33,861 bases of DNA from Oscillospiraceae bacterium (GCA_017519005.1 JAFWTG010000053.1:1-33861), one strand, 5' to 3'; counted from the stretch's first letter, positions 15,506 through 23,384 are shown. Translations and numbers: made by a program. Notes: generated by a model not told the origin, from the sequence alone.

Positions 15506-16533
15506 CACTGGGCCTCCCGGGGCAGGATCATCTTGTCCACGTTGTCGATGATGGACTGGCAGATGCCGCCCTCCACCGCCGCCACAGCCTGCCGGATGGC
15601 GCCCAGCACGGCCTCGGTGTCGGCGGAGCCGTGGGCCTTGATGACGGGCTTGCAGATGCCCAGCAGCATGGTGCCGCCCACCCGGCGGTAGTCCATGACG
15701 GACATGGCCTGCTTCAGGTCCTTCTTCAGCAGGGCCGCGCCCAGCTTGGTCTTCAGGTTCTTCGTCAGGGTCCGCTTCAGCAGGGAGCCCATGAACATGG
15801 CGGTGCCCTCCGCGCCCTTCAGGAAGACGTTGCCGGAGAAGCCGTCGGCCACCAGCACGTCGCAGTCGCCCAGCATGGCCTCCCGGCCCTCGATGTTGCC
15901 GACGAAGTTGATGAGGCCCTTGTCGCCCGCGTCCTTCAGCAGCCTGTAGCTCTCCTTGTGGAGGGGATCGCCCTTGGAGTCCTCGGCGCCGTTGTTCAGC
16001 AGGGCCACCCGGGGATTCTCCAGCCCCAGGGTCAGCCTGGCGCAGAAGGAGCCCATGATGCCGAACTGCAGCAGGAACTCCGGGGTGCATTCCACGTTGG
16101 CGCCGGAGTCGATCAGGATCAGGCTGCCGGTTTTGGTGGGGATGGTGGGGCCGAAGGCCGCCCGGCGGATGCCCCGGACCCGCTTGACCACCAGGGTCGC
16201 GGCGGAGAGCAGGCCGCCCGTGGAGCCCGCGGAGACGAAGGCGTCGCCGCCGCCGTCCGCCAGGAGCTTCAGGCCCTTGACCATGGAGCTCTCCTTCTTG
16301 GTGCGGACCACGGTGGCGGGATCGTCGTGCATATCCACCACCTGCTCCGCGTCCATGAGCTCCACGCCCTTGGGCAGGGTCTCGATGCCCCGCTCCTTCA
16401 TGAGGCGCAGCAGCTCCTCCACGCGGCCCACCAGGACCACCTCCAGGCCCAGCTCCTTCGCGGCCCGGAAGCCGCCCTCCAGGAATGCCAACGGGGCGTT
16501 GTCGCCGCCCATGGCGTCAATAATGATTTTCAT
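15505..16533 (-). CDS. plsX: Phosphate acyltransferase PlsX
   Basis: Converts acyl-ACP to acyl-phosphate, the donor for PlsY in phosphatidic acid synthesis. The 342-aa product has the full family length. Seen: IIIDAMGGDNAP at the N-terminus, VSAGSTGGLLSAATLVVKRVRGIRR, ILIDSGANVECTPEFLLQFGIMG, NFVGNIEGRE, and VADGFSGNVFLKGAEG. GGGAGG lies 9 nt before the ATG. It is coupled to rnc downstream. Upstream it is separated from trmFO by two facing heptamer arrays. Confidence 0.97.
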   Translation of the reverse strand: MKIIIDAMGGDNAPLAFLEGGFRAAKELGLEVVLVGRVEELLRLMKERGIETLPKGVELMDAEQVVDMHDDPATVVRTKKESSMVKGLKLLADGGGDAFVSAGSTGGLLSAATLVVKRVRGIRRAAFGPTIPTKTGSLILIDSGANVECTPEFLLQFGIMGSFCARLTLGLENPRVALLNNGAEDSKGDPLHKESYRLLKDAGDKGLINFVGNIEGREAMLGDCDVLVADGFSGNVFLKGAEGTAMFMGSLLKRTLTKNLKTKLGAALLKKDLKQAMSVMDYRRVGGTMLLGICKPVIKAHGSADTEAVLGAIRQAVAAVEGGICQSIIDNVDKMILPREAQ

Positions 16534-16581
16534 ATTTATGTGCCTCCCTGTGTATATTTCGGGGGTATTGTTTTGAAATTG

Positions 16582-16682
16582 GAATGAAGAATTAAGAATT
16601 AAGAATTAAGAATCAGGAAGTAAACATTCAGAAGCATCCCGCAGATAATTCTTACTTCTTACTTCTTAATTCTTACTTGTTC
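16582..16682. repeat. Two facing heptamer arrays between plsX and trmFO
   Basis: The left array (16582-16623) is six 7-nt units of the GAATTAA type; the right array (16648-16682) is five units of ATTCTTA/CTTCTTA type, its approximate reverse complement. The 24-nt centre is unrelated. The arrays could pair into a long AT-rich hairpin. The right array runs into the 3' end of trmFO and provides its last residues and stop. Confidence 0.88.
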
Positions 16683-17969
16683 CAAGGCGGACAGCGCGCG
16701 CTCGGCGATGGCCAGGTTCTTGTTCGCCTTGCCCTTGACCCGCCGGCCCAGGGGGGGCAGCAGGCCGAAGTTGATATTCATGGGCTGGAACTTCGTCACC
16801 GAGGGATCGGAGATATAGCGGCCCAGGGCACCGACGGCCGTCTCGGCGGGGAACTCCGGCACGGGCTCGCCCTTCACGCGGGCGGCCATGCAGACCGCGG
16901 CCAGGAAGCCGGAGGCCGTGGACTCCACGTAGCCCTCCACGCCGGTCATCTGCCCGGCGAAGGCCACCAGAGGATTGCGCCGGTCGGCGTAAGTCCGGTC
17001 CAGCAGGCGGGGGGAGTCCAGGAAGGTGTTGCGGTGCATGACTCCGTAGCGGAGGAACTCCGCGTGCTCCAGGGCCGGGATCATGGAGAAGACCCGCTTC
17101 TGCTCCGGGAAGCGCAGGTGGGTCTGGAAGCCCACCAGGTTGTAGACGGACCCGGCGGCGTTGTCCCGGCGGAGCTGGACCACGGCGTAGGGGTCCTTCC
17201 CCGTCCTCGGGTCCGGCAGGCCCACGGGCTTCAGAGGGCCGAAGCGCAGGGTGTCCTCGCCCCGCCGGGCCATGACCTCCACGGGCATGCAGCCCTCGAA
17301 GACCTTGCCGTCCTCGAAGCCGTGGACCGGGGCCTCCTCCGCGGCGGCCAGCTCCCGGACGAAGGCCTTGTACTGCGCCTCGTCCAGGGCGCAGTTGACG
17401 TAGTCCGGGGTCCCCCGGTCGTAGCGGGAGGCGAACCAGGCCTGCTCCATGTCAACGGATTCAAAGCTGACCAGGGGGGCCGCCGCGTCGTAGAAGCTCA
17501 AATAGCCCGCCCCGCCGAAGTAATCCATGATGGCTGCGGACAGAGGCTCCGAGGTCAGAGGGCCTGTTGCGATGATCACAGGGCCCTCGGGGATCTCTGT
17601 GATCTCACGTTCCTCTACGCGGATGCAGTGGTGAGAGCGGATGCGCTCCGTCACCAGCCGGGAGAAGCCCTGCCGGTCCACGGCCAGGCAGCCGCCGGCC
17701 TCCACGCGGGTCGCGTCCGCGCAGGCCAGGATCAGGCTGCCGCAGCGCCGCAGCTCCTCCTTCAGCAGGCCCACGGCGTTTTCCAGCCGGTCCCCCCGCA
17801 GGGAGTTGGAGCACACCAGCTCGGCAAAGTCCGGGCTGTGATGGGCCGGGGTCATCTTCAGCGGCTTCATCTCGATCAGCCGGACGGCCAGCCCCCGTTC
17901 CGCCAACTGCCAGGCCGCCTCGCAGCCCGCCAGCCCAGCGCCGACGACGGTAACTGTTTCGTAGTTCAT
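16659..17969 (-). CDS. trmFO: tRNA (m5U54) methyltransferase, folate/FAD-dependent
   Basis: Methylates U54 of the tRNA T-loop using methylenetetrahydrofolate and FADH2. The 436-aa product matches the family. Seen: the FAD-binding VVGAGLAGCEAAWQLAERGL at the N-terminus, FAELVCSNSLRGDRLENAVGLLKEE, PVIIATGPLTSEPL, and the C-terminal GQMTGVEGYVESTASGFLAA and PMNINFGLLPP. The ATG at 17969 is chosen because GGA lies 6 nt upstream; no strong RBS is present. The final residues VRIKK and the TAA are encoded by a heptamer array. The dprA-topA-trmFO order is typical of Firmicutes, here with a lipoprotein gene inserted before trmFO. Confidence 0.96.
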   Translation of the reverse strand: MNYETVTVVGAGLAGCEAAWQLAERGLAVRLIEMKPLKMTPAHHSPDFAELVCSNSLRGDRLENAVGLLKEELRRCGSLILACADATRVEAGGCLAVDRQGFSRLVTERIRSHHCIRVEEREITEIPEGPVIIATGPLTSEPLSAAIMDYFGGAGYLSFYDAAAPLVSFESVDMEQAWFASRYDRGTPDYVNCALDEAQYKAFVRELAAAEEAPVHGFEDGKVFEGCMPVEVMARRGEDTLRFGPLKPVGLPDPRTGKDPYAVVQLRRDNAAGSVYNLVGFQTHLRFPEQKRVFSMIPALEHAEFLRYGVMHRNTFLDSPRLLDRTYADRRNPLVAFAGQMTGVEGYVESTASGFLAAVCMAARVKGEPVPEFPAETAVGALGRYISDPSVTKFQPMNINFGLLPPLGRRVKGKANKNLAIAERALSALEQVRIKK

Positions 17970-17978
17970 AAGCATTCC

Positions 17979-18006
17979 AAGTAACAAGTAATAAGTAATA
18001 GGTAAT
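17979..18006. repeat. Heptamer array upstream of trmFO (4 units)
   Basis: Units AAGTAAC, AAGTAAT, AAGTAAT and AGGTAAT lie between the lipoprotein gene and the trmFO start, beginning 10 nt before the ATG. The array occupies the place where a Shine-Dalgarno sequence would be expected. Confidence 0.8.
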
Positions 18007-18060
18007 AAGTTTAGATACTTCTTACTGATTCCTTTTTCTTCGACCCGCCGGCGATGGCGA

Positions 18061-18678
18061 TCAGCCGATGCTCGCCCCGATCTCCGGTCCGTCCGGCGTC
18101 GGTTCCAGGTACCAGTACCAACCCGGAGCGATCTCCTCAACGGCAATCGCCGCCTTCGAGAAATCAGCCGGGTCGCCGGAGGCGTCAGGACACCAGATCA
18201 GCTCGCACCAGTACAGCGGGTGTCCGCTGGAATCCTCCAGGCTTTTGAGAAAGACGCAGCCCAGGCTGCCCAACTCCCAATCGTCGGTATAGAGCAGATC
18301 GAAAAGCTCCGTACCGCGCAGAAAGCCCGCGGCGTCCAGGATCGGATGCTCCCGCAGCTTCTCCTGCGGTACGTGCTCGCCGCTCTTGTATGCGTACAGG
18401 CCCCCGTCCCGGGGATAGAATTGATAAATCACGCTTGCCCCATGGGATTCCAGCATGCACGCAGCCAGCGCTTCCATCTCGACGGGATGGGCCTTGAGAA
18501 AGGCCTCCGCCTCCTGCCGGATCTGCGCCAGCCGCGCTTCCTCCGACGCAAGCCCCGTCGTTTCCGGGCCTTGCGTGCCGGAGACGGCTTTCGTCGTCTC
18601 ATGAGCCGCTTTTGGCGTGCAGGCGCTCAGGGATATCAAAGCTGTGAGCAGAAGCAGAAGCACAAGCGCCCGTTTCAT
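18061..18678 (-). CDS. Lipoprotein of unknown function
   Basis: A 205-aa exported lipoprotein, family not recognised. The signal peptide MKRALVLLLLLTALISLSAC ends in a lipobox (LSAC). A Thr-rich spacer leads to a helix (LAQIRQEAEAFLKAHPVEMEAL) and then a Trp/Tyr-rich domain with several Cys (CELIWCPD). Its ATG overlaps the topA stop (ATGA) and its RBS GGAGG lies in the topA 3' end, so it is translationally coupled to topoisomerase I. This is an unusual place for an exported protein within the dprA-topA-trmFO set. Confidence 0.82.
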   Translation of the reverse strand: MKRALVLLLLLTALISLSACTPKAAHETTKAVSGTQGPETTGLASEEARLAQIRQEAEAFLKAHPVEMEALAACMLESHGASVIYQFYPRDGGLYAYKSGEHVPQEKLREHPILDAAGFLRGTELFDLLYTDDWELGSLGCVFLKSLEDSSGHPLYWCELIWCPDASGDPADFSKAAIAVEEIAPGWYWYLEPTPDGPEIGASIG

Positions 18679-20984
18679 TTTTTGTCCTCCGAAGCTTTCC
18701 GCGTTTTGGTGCTTCCGGCAGCAGATTTTTTCGCGGCAGTCTTTTTCGTTGTCGTTTTCTTCGCGGCGGACTTTTTGGCGGTCGTTTTCTTCGCGGCAGC
18801 CTTTCTCTGGTTCCCTGCGTCCTGCTCCTTGCTCTCTGCTCCCTCCGCCGCCTCGGCGGCGGCCTCGGGCTTCTTATAGTACCCGCGCTTGTCCTCGGGC
18901 AGGAAGTTCTCGCACTTCTCGTTGATGCAGAAGGGCTTCATGCGGCCCTTGCCGCTGCGCTTGAACATGGTCTGGCCGCAGGCGGGGCAGTCCTGATCCG
19001 TGGGCACGTCCCAGGTCATGAAGCCGCAGGCGGGGCCGGTCTCGCAGGCGTAGAAGGCGTAGCCCTTCCTGGACTTGCGCTTCAGCATCCCGCCGCCGCA
19101 CTTGGGGCAGCGGCCCGGCATGTGCTCCACGATGGGCTTGGCGTTCTTGCACTCCGGATAGCCCGGGCAGGCCAGGAACTTGCCGAAGCGGCCGAACTTG
19201 ACCACCATCCGCCGTCCGCAGAGCTCGCAGACCTCGTCGGAGAGTTCCTCGGGGACCTTGATCCGGGTGTCCTTCAGGGCCTCCTCGGCCTGCTCCATCT
19301 CCTTGTGGAAGCCGTCGTAGAAGTCCCGGAGCACCTGCTTGTAGTTCAGCTTGCCGGCCTCCACCTGGTCCAGCTTGTCCTCCATGCCGGCGGTGAACTC
19401 CACGTCGATCACGTCGTTGAAGCGGTCCAGCATCAGCTGGGTGACCACCTCGCCCAGGGGGGTGGGCTCCAGCTTCTTGTCCTTCTTGACCACGTACTCC
19501 CGATCCTGGATCGTGGAGACGATGGAGGCGTAGGTGGAGGGACGGCCCACGCCCTTCTCCTCCATGGCCTTCACCAGGGTGGCCTCGGTGTAGCGGGCGG
19601 GGGGCTGGGTGAAGTGCTGCTCGGGCCTGCTCTCCACGTGGCGGAGCGGCTCGCCCTCCCGCAGCTCGGGCAGGGCGTCCAGCTTTTCCTCGTTCTCGTC
19701 GTCCCGGCCCTCCTCGTAGACCGCCAGGAAGCCGGAAAACTTCAGGCTCTGGTGGTTGGAGCGGAAGGTGTGGCCCTTGCAGTCGGTGTCGATGACGGCG
19801 GTATCGTAGACGGCGTTGGACATCTGACTGGCCACGAAGCGGCTCCAGATCAGCCGGTAGAGTCGGAGCTGATCCCGGGTCAGGTCCTTTTCCAGGCTGT
19901 CGGGGTCCAGGCGGACGTCGCTGGGCCGGATGGCCTCGTGGGCGTCCTGGGCCGCGCTCTTGGTCTTGAAGCGGCGGGGGGCGCCGGGATGGAAGGCCTT
20001 GCCGTAGCGCTCCTCCACGTAGTCCTTGGCGGCTGCCAGCGCCTCCTCGGACAGGCGCAGGGAGTCGGTACGCATATAGGTGATGAGACCCACGGCGCCG
20101 TGGCCGCTGAGCTCCACGCCCTCGTAGAGCTGCTGGGCGATGGCCATGGTGCGCTTGGGGGTCATGTTGAGCTTGCGGGAGGCCTCCTGCTGGAGGGTGG
20201 AGGTGATGAAGGGGGGCGCCGGGCTCCGGCGCTTCTCCGCCTTTTTGATCTCCCGGACGGTGAAGGTCCGGCCCTGCACGTCGTTCAGCACGGCCCTGGC
20301 CTCCGCCTCGTTGGCGAGGCCGCGCTTCCTGCCGTCCTCGCCCAGGTAGTGGGCCTCGAAGCGGCCCGGCTTTTCCACGCATTCCAGGGTCACGTCCAGA
20401 GACCAGTATTCCTCCGGCACGAAGGCCCGGATCTCGTTCTCCCGCTCCACCACCAGGCGGGTGGCGACGGACTGGACCCGGCCCGCGCTGAGGCCCCTGC
20501 GGACCTTCCGCCAGAGCAGGGGGGAGAGCTGGTAGCCCACGATGCGGTCCAGGATGCGGCGGGCCTGCTGGGCGTCCACCAGGTCCAGGTCGATGTCCCG
20601 GGGCTGCTGGATGGCCTTGGTGACCACGCCCCGGGTGATCTCATTGAAGGTCACGCGGCGGGTCTTGGCGGCAGGCAGCTCCAGCAGCTCCTTGATGTGC
20701 CAGGAGATGGCTTCGCCCTCCCGGTCCGGGTCGGTGGCCAGGTAGACGGTGTCGGCCTTGTCGGCAGCCTTCTTCAGCTCGCGGATCAGCTCCGCTTTTT
20801 CCTTCATGGGGATGTATTCCGGGGTAAAATCATGCTCCAGATCCACACCCATGGTGCTCTTGGGCAGGTCCCGCAGGTGGCCCATGCAGGCCTTCACCTG
20901 GTAAGCCGGCCCGAGATATTTTCCGATGGTCTTCGCCTTGGATGGCGACTCCACGATCACAAGATCGGGATTTTGCTTTGCCAT
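18675..20984 (-). CDS. topA: DNA topoisomerase I with lysine/alanine-rich tail
   Basis: Relaxes negative supercoils by transient single-strand cleavage. The 769-aa product has the TOPRIM motifs VESPSKAKT (Glu12) and DPDREGEA (85-92), and the active-site Tyr303 in GLITYMRTDSLR. The zinc-ribbon repeats are CELCGRRM...CPGYPEC, CPKCGGGM...CETGPAC and CPACGQTM...CINEKC. After ~residue 710 comes a basic low-complexity tail built from AAKKTTAKKSAAKK, probably a non-specific DNA-binding extension. Just before the tail, a degenerate heptamer array is in the coding sequence. AGGAGG lies 10 nt before the ATG. dprA is upstream and a coupled lipoprotein gene downstream. Confidence 0.97.
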   Translation of the reverse strand: MAKQNPDLVIVESPSKAKTIGKYLGPAYQVKACMGHLRDLPKSTMGVDLEHDFTPEYIPMKEKAELIRELKKAADKADTVYLATDPDREGEAISWHIKELLELPAAKTRRVTFNEITRGVVTKAIQQPRDIDLDLVDAQQARRILDRIVGYQLSPLLWRKVRRGLSAGRVQSVATRLVVERENEIRAFVPEEYWSLDVTLECVEKPGRFEAHYLGEDGRKRGLANEAEARAVLNDVQGRTFTVREIKKAEKRRSPAPPFITSTLQQEASRKLNMTPKRTMAIAQQLYEGVELSGHGAVGLITYMRTDSLRLSEEALAAAKDYVEERYGKAFHPGAPRRFKTKSAAQDAHEAIRPSDVRLDPDSLEKDLTRDQLRLYRLIWSRFVASQMSNAVYDTAVIDTDCKGHTFRSNHQSLKFSGFLAVYEEGRDDENEEKLDALPELREGEPLRHVESRPEQHFTQPPARYTEATLVKAMEEKGVGRPSTYASIVSTIQDREYVVKKDKKLEPTPLGEVVTQLMLDRFNDVIDVEFTAGMEDKLDQVEAGKLNYKQVLRDFYDGFHKEMEQAEEALKDTRIKVPEELSDEVCELCGRRMVVKFGRFGKFLACPGYPECKNAKPIVEHMPGRCPKCGGGMLKRKSRKGYAFYACETGPACGFMTWDVPTDQDCPACGQTMFKRSGKGRMKPFCINEKCENFLPEDKRGYYKKPEAAAEAAEGAESKEQDAGNQRKAAAKKTTAKKSAAKKTTTKKTAAKKSAAGSTKTRKASEDKK
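18813..18844. repeat. Degenerate heptamer array inside topA
   Basis: Units CCCTGCG, TCCTGCT, CCTTGCT and CTCTGCT keep a 7-nt period and sit in the topA region encoding ESKEQDAGN, between the zinc ribbons and the basic tail. It is less regular than the other arrays, so chance similarity is possible. Confidence 0.5.
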
Positions 20985-21004
20985 GTATCCATTTCCTCCT
21001 GTAG

Positions 21005-21023
21005 GGACGGCACTCTGCCGTCC
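21005..21023. repeat. Short palindromic element between topA and dprA
   Basis: GGACGGCA and TGCCGTCC form an 8-bp stem with a CTC loop, preceded by TGTAGG. Its 19-mer recurs in reverse orientation inside dprA (about 21274-21292) with one mismatch, so this is a dispersed element. Confidence 0.7.
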
Positions 21024-21068
21024 GTGTCGTGTATTCGCAGCGCAGAGACAGGCCCTGCGGTTTGTGTT

Positions 21069-22340
21069 TCAGGATAATTCGTATATCTTCCCGGGCCTCT
21101 GGGCAACGCGTTTTTTGATTTGCAGGAGCGTAAGCTGGGGAAGAATCAGAGACGCGGCGATACCGGTACGGTCGATCAGCGCGTCCAGCTGGAGGGGACC
21201 GTCCCGAAGCGCCTCCGCGATCCGCCTCTGGATCGGCGTCAGCGCGGAAAGCTCGATCTCCGCCCGCGCCGGGGCGGACGGCAGAGCGCCGTCCCCGCGG
21301 GGCTGTTCATGCTCGGGCGGGGCGTCGAGGGCGCCGCCCCCTACAGTGTCAGCGTTTCGATTCTGTCGTCCTGAGCGGAGCGAAGCGGAGTCGAAGGACC
21401 CGCGTCCCCCGTCTCCTGTTGCCTGTTCCCTGTTCCCTGTTCCCTCGTTTTGCCTTCTGACCGTCCCGGGGTAGCGGAACCGATAGCGCTCCAGCACGTC
21501 CCAGCCGGACTCGGCGGCAAAGGCGCCGTTCCGCAGCAGGGCGTTGCAGCCCCGGCTCAGGGGGTCGTCCGGCGCGCCGGGCACGGCGAAGACGTCCCGG
21601 CCCTGCTCGGCGGCCCAGCGGGCCGTGATCAGAGAGCCGCTCCGCTCGGCGGCCCGGATCACCGCCACGCCGTCGGAGAGGGCGCTGATGAGCCGGTTGC
21701 GGACCGGGAAGCGGCGGGCGTCGGGGGGCGTGCCGGGAGGATACTCCGAGAGCAGACAGCCGCGCGCAGGCACCCGGGCGAAGAGCTCGGCGTTCTCCCG
21801 GGGGTAGACGATATCCGGGCCGCAGCCCAGAACGCCGACGACGGAGCCGCCGCCCTCCAGCGCGCCCCAGGCCGCGGCGGCGTCCACGCCCTTTGCCATC
21901 CCCGTGCAGACCGTGCCGCCGCAGGCGGCGATCTCCGCGCCGAAGCGGCGGGCCAGCCGCAGGCCGGCCTCGTCGGCCTGCCGGGCGCCCACCAGGCCCA
22001 CGATGGGGCGCTCCTCGCCGGGCAGCGTGCCCTTGTAGTAGAGCAGGATGGGGGCGTCCTCCTGGAGCCGGAGCCGGGACGGATAGACCGCGTCCGTCAG
22101 AACGACGGTGCGGACCTCCGTCTGCTCACAGCGCTCCAGCACAGCCCGCGCCGCGCGCAGGTCCTTGTCCAGCAGGGTCCTCCGCAGGGCCGGCGTCACG
22201 CCCGCCCGCAAAAGGGCCTGCTCGTCCGCCGCCCAGATTTCCGCCGGCGAGCCGAAGTCCTCCGCCAGGCTCCGCTGCCCCTTCGCGCCAAGGCCCTTCC
22301 GCTGGGTCAGCCAAATCCAATACAGATCTTGATTCTCCAT
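21069..22340 (-). CDS. dprA: DNA-processing protein DprA with repeat-derived linker
   Basis: Loads RecA on incoming single-stranded DNA during natural transformation. The 423-aa product is longer than many homologues. The N-terminal SAM-like region is followed by the Rossmann-like core: IVGLVGARQADEAG, GGTVCTGMAKGVDAAAAWGAL, VVGVLGCGPDIVYPREN, LLSEYPPGTPPDARRFPVRNR, and AERSGSLITARWAAEQGRDV. The C-terminal winged helix reads LTPIQRRIAEALRDGPLQLDALIDRTG. Between them about 60 residues (near 21275-21455) are encoded by three intergenic-type repeats read in frame. The ATG at 22340 lacks a clear RBS; a TTG at 22355 would lie in a heptamer array. Confidence 0.94.
   Translation of the reverse strand: MENQDLYWIWLTQRKGLGAKGQRSLAEDFGSPAEIWAADEQALLRAGVTPALRRTLLDKDLRAARAVLERCEQTEVRTVVLTDAVYPSRLRLQEDAPILLYYKGTLPGEERPIVGLVGARQADEAGLRLARRFGAEIAACGGTVCTGMAKGVDAAAAWGALEGGGSVVGVLGCGPDIVYPRENAELFARVPARGCLLSEYPPGTPPDARRFPVRNRLISALSDGVAVIRAAERSGSLITARWAAEQGRDVFAVPGAPDDPLSRGCNALLRNGAFAAESGWDVLERYRFRYPGTVRRQNEGTGNREQATGDGGRGSFDSASLRSGRQNRNADTVGGGALDAPPEHEQPRGDGALPSAPARAEIELSALTPIQRRIAEALRDGPLQLDALIDRTGIAASLILPQLTLLQIKKRVAQRPGKIYELS
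21275..21455. repeat. Composite of three repeat types within dprA
   Basis: From left to right: a GGACGG palindrome (about 21274-21292), a GC-rich element with GTCGAGGGCGCCGCCCC (21324-21340, identical to one between prs and pth), a CTGAGCGGAGCGAAGCGGAG element (21371-21390, flanked by GTC/TCGAAGGAC) of a type widespread in bacterial genomes, and a heptamer array with four CCTGTTC/CCTGTTG units (21415-21442). All are read through in the dprA frame. Confidence 0.85.
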
Positions 22341-22353
22341 ACAGATTATGTTC

Positions 22354-22459
22354 AAGTAAGAATTAAGAGGTAAGAAGGAAGAATTGCCCGTATCGAATTG
22401 CGATCCCGTTTTACCTCTTACTTGTTACTTCTTACTTGTTAATTCTTACTTCTTACTTG
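22354..22459. repeat. Two facing heptamer arrays between dprA and the RNA methylase gene
   Basis: The left array (22354-22381) has four units (AAGTAAG, AATTAAG, AGGTAAG, AAGGAAG). The right array (22411-22459) has seven (TTACCTC, TTACTTG, TTACTTC, TTACTTG, TTAATTC, TTACTTC, TTACTTG). They are in opposite orientation around a 29-nt centre, like those between plsX and trmFO. The right array supplies the last Lys and the stop codon of the upstream gene. Confidence 0.88.
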
Positions 22460-23208
22460 CATTCTCTTCTCAGTTCCCATAAAACTACCGTCGCCGCCAC
22501 CGCGGCGTTCAGGGACTCGCAGCGGGGCGACATGGGAATGATGGCTTCCCGGGCCGCGGCCGCCAGAAAGGCCTCGCTGACGCCCTGGCCCTCGGAGCCG
22601 ATGACGGTCACGCAGGCCTTCAGATCCACCCGGCGGATGTCCTCCGCCCGGTCGGAGAGGGCGGTGACGCAGACGGGCAGGCCCCGCGCCCGGCACTGAT
22701 CCAGGATGGCCTGCGTCTCCGCCTGGACGGGCGGACGGCGGAAGACGGCCCCCATGGTGGCCCGGACGGTCTTCTCCCCGTAGGGATCGGCGCAGCCGTC
22801 GGCCAGCACCACGGGAACGTCGAAGGCGTCGGCGGCCCGGAGGATGGTGCCCAGATTGCCGGGGTCCTGGAGCCCGTCCAGGATCAGGCTGCCGGGGACC
22901 AGCTCCAGCGGCGCAGGCTCCGGCATCCGGCAGAGGGCCAGCACGCCCTGGGGGGTCTCCATCCGGGAGATCTCCCGCATAAGCCCCTCGGGCACCCGCA
23001 GCTCCCGCACGCCGGCGGGCACCGGGAAGTCCACGCCCTCCCGCAGGAGCAGGGCGTCCACGCCCAGTCCCCAGCGCAGGGCCTCCTCCGCCAGCTTCGC
23101 CCCGTCGGCCACGAAGGCCCGGTACTCATAACGGTACTTGCGGCTGGCCATCAGCTTGCGCACCAGCTGCACGGTGGCGTTGGTCTTCGAGGTGATCCAT
23201 TCCGCCAT
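22453..23208 (-). CDS. SpoU/TrmH family RNA 2'-O-methyltransferase
   Basis: A 251-aa SPOUT methylase, probably of 23S rRNA or tRNA ribose 2'-OH using SAM. The N-terminal substrate-binding domain starts ITSKTNATVQLVRKLMASRKYR and resembles the RlmB/TsnR type. The knotted catalytic domain shows the three SpoU motifs: LQDPGNLGTILRAADAF, VIGSEGQGVSE and IPMSPRCESLNAAVAATVVLWE. AAGGAGG lies 7 nt before the ATG at 23208. The exact target nucleotide cannot be told. It is the first gene of the long minus-strand run containing dprA and topA. Confidence 0.93.
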   Translation of the reverse strand: MAEWITSKTNATVQLVRKLMASRKYRYEYRAFVADGAKLAEEALRWGLGVDALLLREGVDFPVPAGVRELRVPEGLMREISRMETPQGVLALCRMPEPAPLELVPGSLILDGLQDPGNLGTILRAADAFDVPVVLADGCADPYGEKTVRATMGAVFRRPPVQAETQAILDQCRARGLPVCVTALSDRAEDIRRVDLKACVTVIGSEGQGVSEAFLAAAAREAIIPMSPRCESLNAAVAATVVLWELRRECK

Positions 23209-23241
23209 GAGACATCCTCCTTCTCCCGATCCGGTATGACT

Positions 23242-23247
23242 ATTATA
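23242..23247 (-). promoter_or_regulatory. Predicted -10 element for the RNA methylase gene
   Basis: A TATAAT hexamer lies on the minus strand 34 nt upstream of the start, in the AT-rich divergent gap. The -35 is poor, so support is limited. Confidence 0.45.
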
Positions 23248-23318
23248 TTGTATCGTAGCATAATTTCCCCGCGAATGCAAGAAAAAAAACGCAATTCGAT
23301 TTCCCGCAAAAATTTCAA

Positions 23319-23347
23319 TTGTTTTTTCCCGCAAAGTATTATACAAT
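23319..23347 (+). promoter_or_regulatory. Predicted promoter of the CDF exporter gene
   Basis: TTGTTT (23319-23324) and TACAAT (23342-23347) are separated by 17 nt in the divergent AT-rich gap, 38 nt before the start codon. Confidence 0.5.
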
Positions 23348-23384
23348 AAAGGACGTACAAATACCTGACGGGAGGGACTATTTT

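Noticed and set aside
22341-22355. TTG at 22355 as the dprA start
   Set aside because: It would begin inside a heptamer array with no Shine-Dalgarno sequence. ATG 22340 gives the usual N-terminus, though it too has a weak site.
23319-23384. ATG at 23319 as the CDF exporter start
   Set aside because: It overlaps the predicted promoter, has no RBS, and adds residues atypical for the family; TTG 23385 has GGAGGG at 8 nt.
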